Of a stretch of DNA of 64,000 bases, positions 1 to 11,684 are shown piece after piece (within the stretch, counting starts at the first letter, position 1; each line of letters begins with the position of its first letter). Below the pieces are notes generated by a model. The model did no database searches. It was given only the letters and a program-made list of their open reading frames with translations, and was not told where the DNA came from. The position numbers and the translations under genes are program-made. Source of the stretch: Oreocharis arfaki (taxonomy: Eukaryota; Chordata; Aves; Passeriformes; Paramythiidae); NCBI GenBank assembly GCA_013398015.1, contig VZRR01012420.1, positions 437,702-501,701 on the forward strand, written 5' to 3'.

Positions 1-172
1 CCTTCCTTTTTTTTTGTTTCCGTGTGTGTTTGTTAAATAAATAGGGTTTTTTATCTCTTTCCCTTTCCTCTGAGGAAGATTTCTTTCCCAAACCTGGTGG
101 GGGAGGGGGTGGCTGTGGTTTGCCTTCTATCAGAATACAGTCCCCGCCCCAAATTTTCCTCAAACCAGCACA
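1..172 (+). mobile_element. 3' end of an avian endogenous retrovirus LTR, cut by the window edge
   Basis: An AATAAA polyadenylation signal at 36-41 is followed by a T-rich stretch and then a pyrimidine/G-rich segment with a run of GGGGGAGGGGG near 101-111. This resembles the R-U5 end of songbird ERV LTRs as I remember them. The likely terminal CA is at 171-172. The 5' part lies outside the window, so no target duplication can be tested. After position 172 the sequence becomes ordinary AT-rich DNA. Family assignment is from memory and not certain; a non-LTR origin remains possible. Confidence 0.45.
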
Positions 173-1305
173 GTGTGTGAACAAATTTGACTTAAACCAC
201 CCAAAGTCAGGTCTCTCTGGCCACATAAAAGTGTATTACCTGTCAGAGCAGATGGGCCCTACGCAGAAAATGAGATTTTCTGCATAGGCATGGATGCAAC
301 ATGGTGCTCTGCTCAGTCTGCTACAAATGACACAGATGAACCAATTATTTTGCTTCTTAATAACCTTCATTGCTCAATTTCTTAAATCTCAAAGATGTCT
401 GCTTCTGCTAGTTAACTTAAGACTGTGAAAGACACTGTATCAGATTAAAAAACAAAGAAGATCCATCTTCTCCACAATCCTGCTTCCAGCAGCTGCTAAC
501 AGTAGATATCTATAGAGAGCATAAGGAAAGGTCATAGGAGCACTGTAAAAATAGAGTGACTCTTTTCCATAATACTCTCCCAAACTCAGTTCATCCCAGT
601 GAGAATTAACAGAGATCGGGATTTTGGTAACAGCTCTAAACAAATGAGATATAGTTAACTGGATTACATTTTAACAAAAGTATGCTAAAATTTCCTAAGC
701 AGAATGTCTTAATTTTCAAATGTTGCATTAAGTATGTTGTTTTGATTTGTTTTGGGTTTTTTGTTTTTGTTTGTTGTTGTTCTTGTTGTTTTTTGTGGTT
801 TTTTCTTGTCTTTTTCATTTCAATATCTGAACTGCATTGGTTGCTATTGATTTAGAGACTGACAGTCCATTAGAGTCTGAGTAGTAACAATGCAACAGTA
901 CAAATATCTTATATTTTTATTTGTTGAAAATATAATATCATTTAATACATTTGCAAGAACTTATTTTAAAAATAATATAAGCTAGTTAAAAATTAAAATG
1001 AAGCTGAAATTCAGTCTAAATACATGAACTGATATTTTAAAATACATTTTAAACAATTTTTTCCATGAAAGAAATAAAAAAGGAGTCAAATTGCTAGTGT
1101 TTGTTTGTCACAAAGAGCAAATCCTTTCTACTCACATTAGAATAAAATCGTCACATCTAACAAAAATTCAGATTAAAAATTTGATTTGATTTTTCTACGA
1201 AACAAATTGAAATTGAATGTTCTAAACTTGCTTTGACCTGGGCAGGGCTGAAATGAAGGCTTTTTCTTCTTTTTCATGTTAAAAAAGTAGACAAAATCCC
1301 AGGTA
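173..1305. other. AT-rich non-coding stretch with a short hairpin and a T/G-rich tract
   Basis: No gene or recognisable repeat was found. A perfect 9-bp inverted repeat with a 3-base loop lies at 263-283 (arms GCAGAAAAT and ATTTTCTGC). A T/G-rich low-complexity run occupies about 735-818. Two small minus-strand open frames, of 67 and 60 codons, overlap at 636-643; both look like chance frames and one is driven by the T/G-rich run. Confidence 0.6.
735..818. repeat. T/G-rich low-complexity tract
   Basis: About 80 bases are almost entirely T and G, mixing TTG, TTTG and T-runs. The minus-strand frame across it would encode a lysine/glutamine/threonine-rich peptide, a by-product of base composition and not evidence of a protein. 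Confidence 0.8.
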
Positions 1306-1311
1306 CCAGCA

Positions 1312-1722
1312 TGTTGAGACCAACAGCTACCCTGAAGACTTCACAGACCTTAAGTTGGACATGGTTAACGTCTATTCATGAGAAAAGCCCATGAAAAGAA
1401 AAACAACTAGCTTCTAACCTTGAAAATGTAGTAATAATAGAAGCAAGAAATCTAAACAATGGAAGGAGAAAAACAGCCACATGTCTCCACCTGTTATTTT
1501 TCTGAATGCTTGAACACTGATGGTACAGGTAACCAATAGTAGTATGTTGTAGTTAATATAGCCAATGAGTCTATTGTAGTAATTTAGTAGCCAATGGATA
1601 TTTAACACGAACTGTAACATTCTAAAGGTCTATAAAAGATGCTGTTTCTTTCAAATAAACACTTTTTTTCCCTCTACTGAAACACTGTCTGTGTGTGTAT
1701 CATGACCTCCTCAACACCGACA
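1312..1722 (+). mobile_element. Solo LTR of an endogenous retrovirus, ERVK-like, with intact target duplication
   Basis: The 411-bp element starts TGTTG and ends CGACA. It is flanked by a perfect 6-bp direct repeat, CCAGCA, at 1306-1311 and 1723-1728. A TATA box (TATAAAAG) is at 1631-1638 and an AATAAA polyadenylation signal at 1654-1659, so the orientation is + and the R region must be short. There is no primer-binding site or coding remnant after the 3' end, so this is a solo LTR left by recombination between two LTRs. A 6-bp duplication is typical of class II (ERVK/beta/alpha-like) elements. An inner CTCAACA at 1710-1716 is an alternative 3' end, but it would spoil the target duplication. 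Confidence 0.8.
1631..1659 (+). promoter_or_regulatory. LTR core promoter and polyadenylation signal
   Basis: TATAAAAG at 1631-1638 and AATAAA at 1654-1659 lie 16 bases apart inside the solo LTR. The polyadenylation signal therefore sits at or just before the expected start of transcription, as in retroviruses with a very short R region. Activity today is unknown. Confidence 0.6.
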
Positions 1723-1728
1723 CCAGCA

Positions 1729-4726
1729 CTGGTGAGAACACAGTGGCAACTGGCCATACCTGATATCAGAATACATGAATTCATTCTGAATCATGTCAAT
1801 TAAAGCACAGAATAATTTTTAATCAGCGCATAAAAGAATCATATACATGAGAATTGCATATGCTGGTCAAATACTTTCCCTGGTTGGAAAAAGCTTTTTT
1901 TTCTAAGCAGCCTTTTTAAGACCATTTTGCAGGCAGATATAAGGCAAGCAAGTATTTTGTCTTGTTGAGCTTGTTGTCTTCAGATGCCCTGTACAAGAAA
2001 CCAGATCACAGAAATTCATGTTTTTTTCTTGGTACTTCTGGTTGGCATTTAACACGTCATTGAACCTGATGGTTCACTCTGAAGTGCTTTGCTGCTCTTA
2101 TGGATGCTACTGCTCCTGAATGCTTAGCATTTTTAGAAAAAAAAATCAGTATCTCCCCACAGTGTGACTCTGTGAGCTCGTCTATAGAGTTATTGTTATA
2201 GCAACCACTGCAGGTAATTGGAACCAGGCTGTCTTGGGCCTGAGAGTGATGCAGATTTTATGGTTCATCTTCTGTCTGGTTAAAGGCTTAGGGATTATGA
2301 ACTTGCTTGGATTTTATCCAGCAGTAGAATTCCAGTGTTTCAAATCACAGCATCCATAGGTTTGGGGGAGGGGGAGGGAGATGAGGACATAAATACTGCA
2401 ATAAAAATGTTGATGGAGAAAAACGAGGCCGAGAACAGAGACACAGAGAAAAAATGGGTTTGGGGATATTGTGTACACTCAGTGTTAGTGCTCAGATGAG
2501 GATGATGAGGTTGAAGAAGATGAATGTAGTAGAGTTTGTTTTTATGGGGAGAACAAAAAGAGAAATGCATTGGCTAATACTCGAAAAGTGTTCCTACAAC
2601 ACAGTAAATTAATCTGTGGCAAGTAAAATATACTCATTTCAGAGGGCAGGTCTGCTTGTTTGCTATGTTATGGTTTTGTAATTATGTCTGCATTTAGCTG
2701 CTCCTCAGCCATTGGAAACAGATCATTCTACCCTGCAATTACAAATACTGATTTACAATGACATTTGTCTCTTATAAAGTGTTTCAATAACATCTGCAAA
2801 AGCAGATGAGGCAGAAGCATTAATCTCTCCATCTCTCTGATTTAAGGAAGAAAAAAAATAAAAGTGGTTTTGCCCTGTAATGGCATGAAGGAACATAACT
2901 GTGATGACTATTTCAAAGAAAGGATTATATTTCTAAATTTCCTATGCTGTGGCTGTGGGCATATAGATAAAGATTATGGAGCACTACAAACACAACAGCA
3001 TCTGATTTTGGTATGTTAAGCAAATAGAAATAATAGCATGCAGACTGCACATCCTGATTTTTGGTTCAAAATGTACCCCAAAGTATAATTAAAGTAAAAC
3101 TACTGGAAGCTACAAATGAGAATGGTTTTGAAACACAATGAAAACTGGATGAGATCTATTAGCAAACTTTTCGGTGCTCATGACCTGAATTCAAGTCTGC
3201 AAACAAAACTGAAGTCAGCTGTATTTTGCATTCCTTGTTCTTTCATTGAGAATATCTCATATATTTCCATCTATTTTTCCTATAAAAACCCTTCACAAAC
3301 TGGCTTCAAAACAGTACCCAAAAATAAAATATCTGACTTCCGTAATACTGAAAGAAATTTTAAACAAAAATCTAAAACTGGAAAACCAGGAAAAGAATGG
3401 AATATGAGACCTTATCCTCTTCTAACTCATCATTCAATGTCTCTTCTTTTTTGATGGGGGTGAAATGTCCCCCACTACTTTTCAGCATTTTTTACCTCTT
3501 TTAAAAGCCGCTGACAGTCTCTGTTAAATACATTTTCAAAAGCCACAAGAGTTTTTCAGTGACATACTAATAAATGATAAAAAGTCCAGAAAGGAGAGTA
3601 GAAGGAAAATCTGCTATGCCAAATTACTCTGTAATAAGCTGGGATTCTTTTTACAGCATTGCTTTAACTGATTTTGGGACTTAGACATAAAGTGATATTA
3701 ACTATGTAGACCCCACTGACCTTTTCAAAAAGGAAGGATATTAATTATGTCCTAGGAACTCCTCCATTTGGGATGCCCCAAGTACATGAGATAATACCCA
3801 AGGCTGCCAGATAATATACAGGGCTAAGTGTGGAATGTGCTTTTCTGAAGGTAGAGCTCAGCAGGAATGCTCAGAGTACATCATAAGGTCTTGGGTGCCA
3901 ACAAAAAGGACTTGATTCATCTCATCACTCACAGGCATCTGAATCTGTCCTTATCCAGATGGACTAAATCTCCATTACCCGTGCTTGTAATGGAGGCTTA
4001 GACACACAGGTAAACATTTAAATTCAGATTTATTAATTTGAAGTTGACTCTTACTTTAGGTTTGGCCATACAAATGTCATTTCCAGTTATTAACTTTTAT
4101 ACCTTAGCTCAAGTCTTCTAGGTGAGCTTCTCATTGGCTTAATATCACCCATAAAACATCCTTATGAGATGTCATGAAAATAAATACTTTTAATATTGTG
4201 AGCTTTAATGGTAATGGAGCCTTTACACTTAAATATTTATTGACTGCAATTTTAGAAAACACAAAACAGCACTTTCTGCACAGCAAAGTCCTTGGTAACC
4301 ACAGGACTGGGCAGCCTGGCTATTTAGAGTCAAAATCTTTCCAGCCTCATGTCTGAATATTTCTGTGCCTTTATGGGCTTGAGCTAGATTTACATATCAA
4401 GTGGCAAAAATCTGCAATTTTTGCAAGTTTGTATGCCTCATTCTCTTTTTATATTCTTCATCATATTATGTACTGCCTGAGCTTGCAGACTCTGTGAGAT
4501 GGAAATCATGGCTTCTCTTCTGTGCTTTTTCTGAACCCAGCATGAAGCAAGGCCTGCAACAGAAACCTGTATTACCATGGTAGCTAAAATATCTGCAATC
4601 ACACTAATATTGTTGTGGACACATATGACTTTTGAAATCAAGAATAAATACCTATTTAAGAACAGTAACTGCAGAGGGGTGAAAGATGCTGTGTCTTCAA
4701 GTATTATATTTACATATAGGAAATTA
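1729..4726. other. Non-coding AT-rich stretch, no gene recognised
   Basis: Nothing beyond chance-length open frames; the longest is 112 codons at 3116-3454 (+), with no recognisable domain or biased codon use. A purine-rich patch (GAGGATGATGAGG-like) lies at about 2490-2525. Sequence near 4450-4560 faintly resembles the 3' end of an ancient L2/L3-type element, too weakly to call. Confidence 0.6.
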
Positions 4727-4936
4727 AGAAGAAATCCTTTACTGTGAGGGTAGGGAGGCATTGACACAGGTTGCCCAGAGAAGCTGTGGCTGCTCAGTTC
4801 CTGGCAGTGTTCAAGGTCAGGTTGGATGAGGCTTTGAGCAACCTAGGAGAAGCTGTTCCTGCCCATGGCAGAGGGGTTAGAACTGGATGATTTTAAGGTT
4901 CCTTGCAACCCAAACCATTCCATGATTCTATGGTGT
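4727..4936 (+). mobile_element. CR1 LINE, 3' end fragment
   Basis: This is a heavily 5'-truncated CR1 retrotransposon, the usual fate of CR1 copies. The 3' untranslated pattern is clear: an AGAAATCCTTTACTGTGAGGG-like start, a 'GTTGCCCAGAGAAGCTGTGG' block, a 'CCTGCCCATGGCAGAGGGGTT' block, a 'CCTTGCAACCCAAACCATTCC' block, and the terminal ATGATTCTATGG. No coding portion remains. It has diverged moderately from what I remember of the avian consensus. Confidence 0.92.
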
Positions 4937-7900
4937 GCACTCAGGTTTAGTACATCCCAAACTCTGATAGAACAACATCAACCACTGGCAGCAGTTCTAC
5001 CAGAAGGGGCCACCCAGCTTGGCTGAAAAGTTGTTTGAAATTGCCCTTTCTCGAGACTGACAGCTCCCTGCTTTTCCTGTGGCTCCTGTGATCAAATCTG
5101 CCAAGACTTCCACCGCATCTGTAACCTTGGTAAATGGGACAGATGGATGCCAAAGTAATCGCTGTCTCCGTGGCAGCTTATCTAATTAAACATTTAGACA
5201 GAGAAATGTATAATTGCAGAATAATCTATCTGATTTTATTGTGTGCTTTCCCTTAAGACATTCCTGTCTTTCTGACAGAGAAAATAAACTTTGACAGATG
5301 TTTACTTTCAAAGTAAAAAAAGATAGTGGAGTTCTATTAACACAGACCGTATTCAATAGCGAAGCTATTCTTTCACTGCACTCGATGCCAGCATTCTTTG
5401 TAGAACAAAGATTTTGGTACTGAGTAAAATTTGATTTATATGCCTGAGGGAATAATAAAAGAAACCTATTATGGAATGAAATGGGCTGTAATCACATTGA
5501 GAGGATAGAGATTGTTCCTTGGGTGAAGAGGGGGCAAGGCTACTGCCTGGTAAATGGCCTATTGAAGAAGAAAAAACAGTGTTATCCAAAGTACAACACA
5601 CACCAAAGTTTGAGGAATGACATGTGTAATTGCCCCACAACACCCCCATCACTTGCAACTGGAGATGTGAACTGAGTGTTCAGCACGGGGCCACAGGCAG
5701 GGAGGCACAGCCGGACACGGAACACCAGGACAGAGCAACAAAGCCTTCCTGCCCTTCTCACTGGATAATGCCTTAGCTAATGTCAACTCTGACCATGCAG
5801 AAGGTCAGCATCTAAGGTGACCATTCTACTCACAGCACACAGGGTTTCTGGAGCAGGACTTGGCTGCTGATCCCCTGGCCAGGAGCCAGCCTCAGCTGCT
5901 GCTGGGCTCAGCACAAGCCAGGCAGGGAATGATTTCAATTACTGGAGGAACAGCTGCTGCTCCAGAAGACATGGATGGAGCCAATCCCTTCTCCAAGAGC
6001 TACTTGAACTGAGCAAAGAGCTGGCCTGCAGGCCTGTGGCACAGCTGTACAGTGTTATTCAAGCTCAGGACTCTCATTGTGTGAGGAGCAGCTTCTCACA
6101 TGTGCACAGACCTGAGCAGGGACTGATCTCCACCACATCCTCCATCTGTCTCCACTATCACTATTTCCAGTAAGAACATTGTGCTGAAAATTCAGGATGC
6201 TTCTTGCAATTGTAAGGATGAGGAGCACCCTGTGCCTCGTAAAGTCACTGTCACACAAGCTGCTCCCCTTAATGGCATTTCTGCTTGGGTTTATGGACAG
6301 AAATGCTGAGCTCCTACAGGCTAACTCTCCTTCTCCTTGCTACTCATGACAGGCCTGATGTCTGCCCTTCTATCAGCTCATTCTGCTGTGATTTTACAAG
6401 GAATTTTCTCCTATGATTGTGAGCTATGTAAATGCAATTCTCATTATATAGAAATTATCATTCTGATTATACATTGATATATATCACATTTTGGGGCAAG
6501 TAATGAATGTTACAGAGGGATATCAAAAAAGCTAGTAATGAAAGTAGTTCAGTGGTAAACACCAGAGAAGAAAAAGCAATACAGAAGCAGATGCTTTGTG
6601 ATTTGAAGATTTGAATTGTCCTGGTTTCCAAAGTGCTACAGAAGCAATTGCAGTTGACAGCCACATTTCTTGTGATAGGCATAATGTCATTCATTGCTTT
6701 TTACTTGAACGACTTGGATACTACACAGTCTGTCAAGTCTAAATCTATTTAAGTCATGACAATTTATGTTATACTACAGTACATTACTTGTTTTGATCAT
6801 AAGACTAAAACCATTCTTGCATGAAATTAACTGAAACTTTAAAATAAAAAACAAGCTTTTTTCAAGGCAACTGAAATTTTCCTGGCTCTGAGACGGACCA
6901 ACAAACTACAAATGCAGAAGAGCAATGCAGGAAACTAATCTTTCCTCCATCCGTATCCTGAAGAACTCAGATGGGTGTTCTCAAGGCCCAGAGACTTTAG
7001 TCAAATATCTCACGGTAGATCACACACTCTGGTGTGAGATCTGCTCTGCAGACAGAAGGTTACCTGTTAAGCACAGTGTTTGGGTTATTGCCTTTTGTCA
7101 GAACATGATCATTGCACTGTTTGGTTTTCTATTTTTAAAAGTCGAAAATAGATTTCTATTTTTGAAAGTTGAGAGATGCTCAAAGCAAACACCTGGGATA
7201 AGACTTGGACTTGCCAGCTGTGGGAGCGACAGAGATAGTGAGAAGGAAATGGAGGAAAGCAGGAGTCTTTACAAATCTTGGTTCTGTGGACAGATGAGGT
7301 AGAAGTTTCTTCAACCTTGGGTTGATTTATTCCTTCACTAAAACTCCTAAATATTTTCTTTATCTTCTTTTGCAAGATTGTATTTGAGATGCAATCTCTT
7401 TATTGGAACCTCTTCGTACCCAGCTGCTTCTAGATGCATTCTAAGAAGTTTTAACGAGAATATAAAGAAAAAGCTTCAGTTTTTCGTGTGAAGCCCTCTT
7501 AAGCCTTTTTTTTTTTTTTTTAATTTTCCCAGCCATCTCTTTCTTCCTTATTTTTTAAAATAAAAATATAATCTCTTCACCAATATGTGTTTGCAAATTT
7601 ATGTTCGATGGGTCATGGGGTTTTTTCTTTCTTATTAATTTTTGTCTAGAATGAATAAAGTGAAAATAGGAGAAAAAATAGCTGAGGGAGTGAAAAATCA
7701 CCAGGTACTAGAACTCATGTGTGGGAAATGAGCTTCTCACTTTCCATAGACCTAAATTAAATGAGATTATATGACCGAATTACTTTAATCTCCAGATGTA
7801 TACCTATACACTACTTTTCAATTTATATTTCTCAAATAATCATAATCCTCAATCCATTTCTTTCCCAATAGCAAATATATTAATTAATGCAAGAACATTT

Positions 7901-10835
7901 TTTGCTGCATTTGGGGGATGTTCCTAGATTTGTTTCCTTTTACCCTTACTCTCTTTTGTCCCTTTCTTTCATACATTATAACAAGAAGAAATAATGCCTT
8001 TGCAAATCTGGTTACATGCTTAGTTTACAATAAAAATTAAAAGACAAAAATTGAAAACAGAAGGCTTTAATCAGGGTTTGCAATAAGAGGATGAATTTGG
8101 GAAAATATATCCATGAAATTTCATTGTTCAAACATAAACCCAGATACCTTGGCATGCTAGGGAGATCAGCAGCAAATCCTATTAGCAAGATAGTGGAAGG
8201 AGAGGGGCTCTGCTCTGCGACTGCTTTTAACAGCTGCGATGAAATGGAAGCGCGAGAAAAACAGCTACGAAGTGGTGAAATATGCAGGCAGTGCTCTATT
8301 GAGAAGTGTTGTGAATACCCTTAAAAACAGCAAATTGAGATGGACATGGCCAAAAACGCCCGCATGAGGTCTCAAAAAAAATGAAGAAGAAAAGAAGGGA
8401 AAAAAATAGAGAATACTGTTCTCAAATGCATATAAATATATCCAAAATATTAAATGGGACTATCTAAGCAGAGAACAAAACTTGGAAATGCAACCCTTTG
8501 AAAAGGGATTTAGATGATTTAGAGAGCAGTGAGTTCAACATGAGCTTGTAATATGACGATGTTGTTAAGTACAAAATTCAAAAGCCTGTATTCTTTTCTT
8601 CCATACAGGGATCTTGTCACTTAAGGATGTTGTTATCTGTCTAACTATCTAAGTATTTTCTGCTGAAAGAAGAAAAAAATCCTCTTCTGTGCAAGCATGT
8701 ATCATCTGTCTTTCTATTTATTGGAAAATGTATAGAAAATTACAGAGAGTTGAGAATAGAGTGATGATAGTGATTAAGGATGGGGAGGATGCTCATACAT
8801 TCCTAAGGGTACTCTCACACAACCCTGGTTGTCTTTGATGGCAAAGCTGCTTAAGACATTCACACCATCCTCACAGTCTCCAGCTGCTCTTTTTTTTTTC
8901 CTCATGCAGCGGGTTCCTGGTCCCTCAGGTCTGCCAGTGACTTTGACTAGACCACATTGGGAACCAGATTACTGAAACCTTGAATTTAGAAAAAAAATTA
9001 CAGCCTCTTTTCTTTTAATAGCCAAAAAGTCTTTTTACCAGCTCTATTTTCTCCTCCAAGAGTCCAGGACTGGCCCCACAAATGGTTGTAGCAATACAGG
9101 CAAAGGAGGGAATTTATGGAACCATATTTTGGGATGGTCGAGAGCAGAAGGAAATTAGACTCTTCTCAGAAATATTTTGTTCAAGGAAATCTATATGGCT
9201 TTTTCAGGTGTAGTGACCTCTGAGCTGATGGATTTGTACACAACAGCAAAATCTGGAAGAGATGAGTTGGTTGGCCCAAAACCAAAGAGCGAGGAATGTG
9301 CTTGTCTATAGATATGTGTGTAGTATTCAAAAAACTTTGTTTCAGCATGATGCAAACAGAAAACTTCATTAAAATTATGAGAAAAATGGAGGGCTGAATA
9401 TTATGCAGTACACTTTGAAGGGTTTTTTTTTTGTGTTTTCTTAGACAAAAAAATCATATGAATTATTTACAAGAAAAATCTCAAGAGCAATCCTCTATGG
9501 AAAAGGAACTGACTGGTTAAGGATCTTCTTTCTTAACCTGGCCAGTGAAGTAGTATTTACAAATGAATTTTTTTACTGTATTAAATGATTTATTTTAGAT
9601 TACAGATGTTTTGTTTTAGATGTAACAGCTGCTTTAAAAGTACACCAGTGTTTTGAATTCCATTCTACTGAAATGAAAGGAAAGATGAACGGTAAAATTA
9701 TACTCTTTTCTGCAGTTATAAAAGAGAAGTTAAGGTTCTTTGGGAAAGTATGAATATGTTTTCCCACTCTTTAGAGTTTTCTTTTTTCCTTTGTTTATTT
9801 TTCAAAATTTGAGCTAGACAAAATATTTCCTGAAACTGGAAGATGAAAACCCCAAACAATCTATGGAGTTGTTCTGAAAAACAAAATGAAGAGAGAGGGC
9901 ATGAAAACCTTAAAAAGAAATTGGATTCTTAAAAAATACAATATCTTCTACTTGGAAGACACTTTAAAAATTGCTGGGAAGGCTTAGTAGAGAATTAAGG
10001 TGTGATCAATATCCATCACATTAAATAGGATTCCAAGTGTACAGAAAAAGCTTGTTTGGAGTTTACTTATAAGCTGTCTCCTACCAAATTTGTCTCAGAG
10101 CATTAGTTGCTCAAAAACTGCAGGGTTTATGGGTTTTAGGGGTCACCAGGAGCAGTCTGGCTGATCTCAGTGCTGCATGGCATGGGCCACACTGAGGCTG
10201 GTATGTGATGAAAGCCCCGATAAGCATAGCAGAGGATGAGGAGGGAGTGTTTGGAAGGAAGGGATAGAGTGAATTCTGCAGTCAGCACAGACAGCACTCA
10301 GGCATCACACTGGCACAGACTGCTCTGCACTGCTTTACAAGCAGCCTGTGTTTTATGAGGCTGTTTACAGCAGCACCTTAGAGCTGTGCTATTTATAGCC
10401 TCCTTCCTCCAGAAAAAACCCCATGTGTGAGAACACTATGGACGATTTCATATGCATAGCTGAGTTAACATAATCAGCCTTTCTTCCATGAGAAAAAAGA
10501 GAGGAGGATGGGGAAGGGAGGAACTCACACAGTGTGCCAGGTTGTTTTCACAGTCATCAGCAAACAGTTTCTCTTCTCTTCCTTATCTCCCATACAAGAC
10601 CCTGAAAAAGTTTGGGAGAACCAGGGCACTGGGAATGGATATCTGGGCTATATATTAGTGGTTGTATTGCATACATAGCAAGGTTGTTTCTGCTTAGTAT
10701 GTAACAAATAATTTAATCTCTGGAATGGGATTCCCTTCATTCGAAAATCTTGAGTTATGGGCCCTTCTAAGCCTAAAGATTAAGATGGAACTGACCTTTC
10801 TGCCTTTCACCACACCAACATGCAAAATTGCCCTT
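4937..10835. other. Non-coding stretch with short local duplications
   Basis: No gene or known repeat is recognised in nearly 6 kb. A 27-bp-period direct duplication lies at 7126-7180, and poly-T runs occur at 7506-7521 and about 8890-8900. GC rises at about 5680-6000 and 10130-10390 without CpG clustering or a sustained open frame. The 125-codon frame at 6925-7302 (+) spans the 7.1-kb duplication and has no recognisable domain. Confidence 0.55.
7126..7180. repeat. Two-copy tandem duplication, 27-bp period
   Basis: TTTCTATTTTTAAAAGTCGA at 7126 recurs at 7153 as TTTCTATTTTTGAAAGTTGA, 27 bases downstream. This is a local slippage-type duplication with a few point changes since. Confidence 0.7.
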
Positions 10836-11268
10836 TTGGCAAGAATGGCACGAAGATGGTGAAGGGTCTGGAGAGGAGACCATATGAGGTTGAGTTCCCT
10901 TGGTCTGTTCAGTCTGGAAAAGAGGAGACTGAAGGGAGACCTCATTGCAGCTACAACTTCCTTGTGAGGGAAGGAGGAGGGAGACACACTGACCTCTTCT
11001 CTCTGGTGACCACTGAAAAGGCCAAGGAAAAGGCCGGAAGCTCTGTCAGGGGAGGTGGAGGTTGGATATCAGGAAAAAGTTCTTCAGTCAGAGAATGTTT
11101 GGGCACTGGAACAGGCTTCCCGTGCAACAGCACCAATCCTGACAGAGTTCAAGAAGCTTTTGGGCGCTGCTCTCAGCACATGGCAAAATCCTTGGGGTGA
11201 TCCTGTGCAGGACTGGGAATAGGACCTGGGTGACCCTTGTGGGTCTCTTCCAGCACAAAATATTGTCT
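10836..11268 (+). mobile_element. CR1 LINE fragment, older subfamily
   Basis: Typical CR1 3' blocks appear in order: a degenerate AGGCTGTTCAGCCTGG-like segment at about 10905-10920, 'GAGACCTCATTGCAGCTACAAC' at about 10937-10958, 'CTTCTCTCTGGTGACCA' at about 10996-11012, 'GGTTGGATATCAGGAAAAAG' near 11060-11080, and 'TGGGCACTGGAACAGGCTTCC' near 11100-11120. The end pattern is 'TTGTGGGTCTCTTCCAGC', close to subfamilies that end ...GGGTCCCTTCCAAC. The octamer tail has eroded. A 126-codon open frame at 10820-11200 (+) crosses it; this is not the CR1 protein frame kept intact, only a gap in stops. Confidence 0.9.
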
Positions 11269-11668
11269 TATTTCAAGTGGGTATTTCTATAGCCCTCACA
11301 CCATCTGACTGCCCTTTCCCATGTCCGGCCTCTCCAGGTTGCTGAGCTGTTCTTCTGAGCGCAGCTTGGCTTGGGTGGCAGCTTAAATCAAAGACTCTGC
11401 TGGTTTGGTCCCAGCCTGGAAAATAAGGCTGGGCTAAGCAGAGATATTTGGGTGAGAACTGGTGGCTCCAATACTTATGAAACAATGATTCTGTGTAAAA
11501 GACAAGGAGTATTACATTACTGTGAAGACAGAAATTTGTATGCAAGGACTGTTCACTGGGGGGTAAAGCATTTTCCACCTTCTCCGTTAAGAGTAACAAG
11601 GAGCATAAAGGACATTACACCGTGTGAGTTTACCAGAAGAGCTGCAAGTCAGAGTTACACATCACAGT

Positions 11669-11684
11669 AAAAAAAAAAAAAAAA
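11669..11684. repeat. Poly-A run, 16 bases
   Basis: Sixteen uninterrupted A residues. It could be the tail of a retrocopy, but no transcript-like sequence or target duplication was recognised upstream, so it is listed only as a simple repeat. Confidence 0.85.

Noticed and set aside
2360..2530. Purine-rich GATGAGGATGATGAGG stretch as an acidic coding repeat
   Set aside because: Frames through it are short and interrupted; composition alone explains it.
4450..4560. L2/L3-type 3' end
   Set aside because: Only a loose resemblance (a CTCTGTGAGATGG...-like stretch); too short and diverged to support without a profile search.
10820..11200. 126-codon plus-strand frame
   Set aside because: Covers a decayed CR1 fragment and does not follow the CR1 protein frame in a continuous way.
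11271..11684. Processed pseudogene ending in the 16-base poly-A
   Set aside because: No transcript-like or protein-like sequence recognised upstream, no target duplication seen, and no polyadenylation signal at the right distance.
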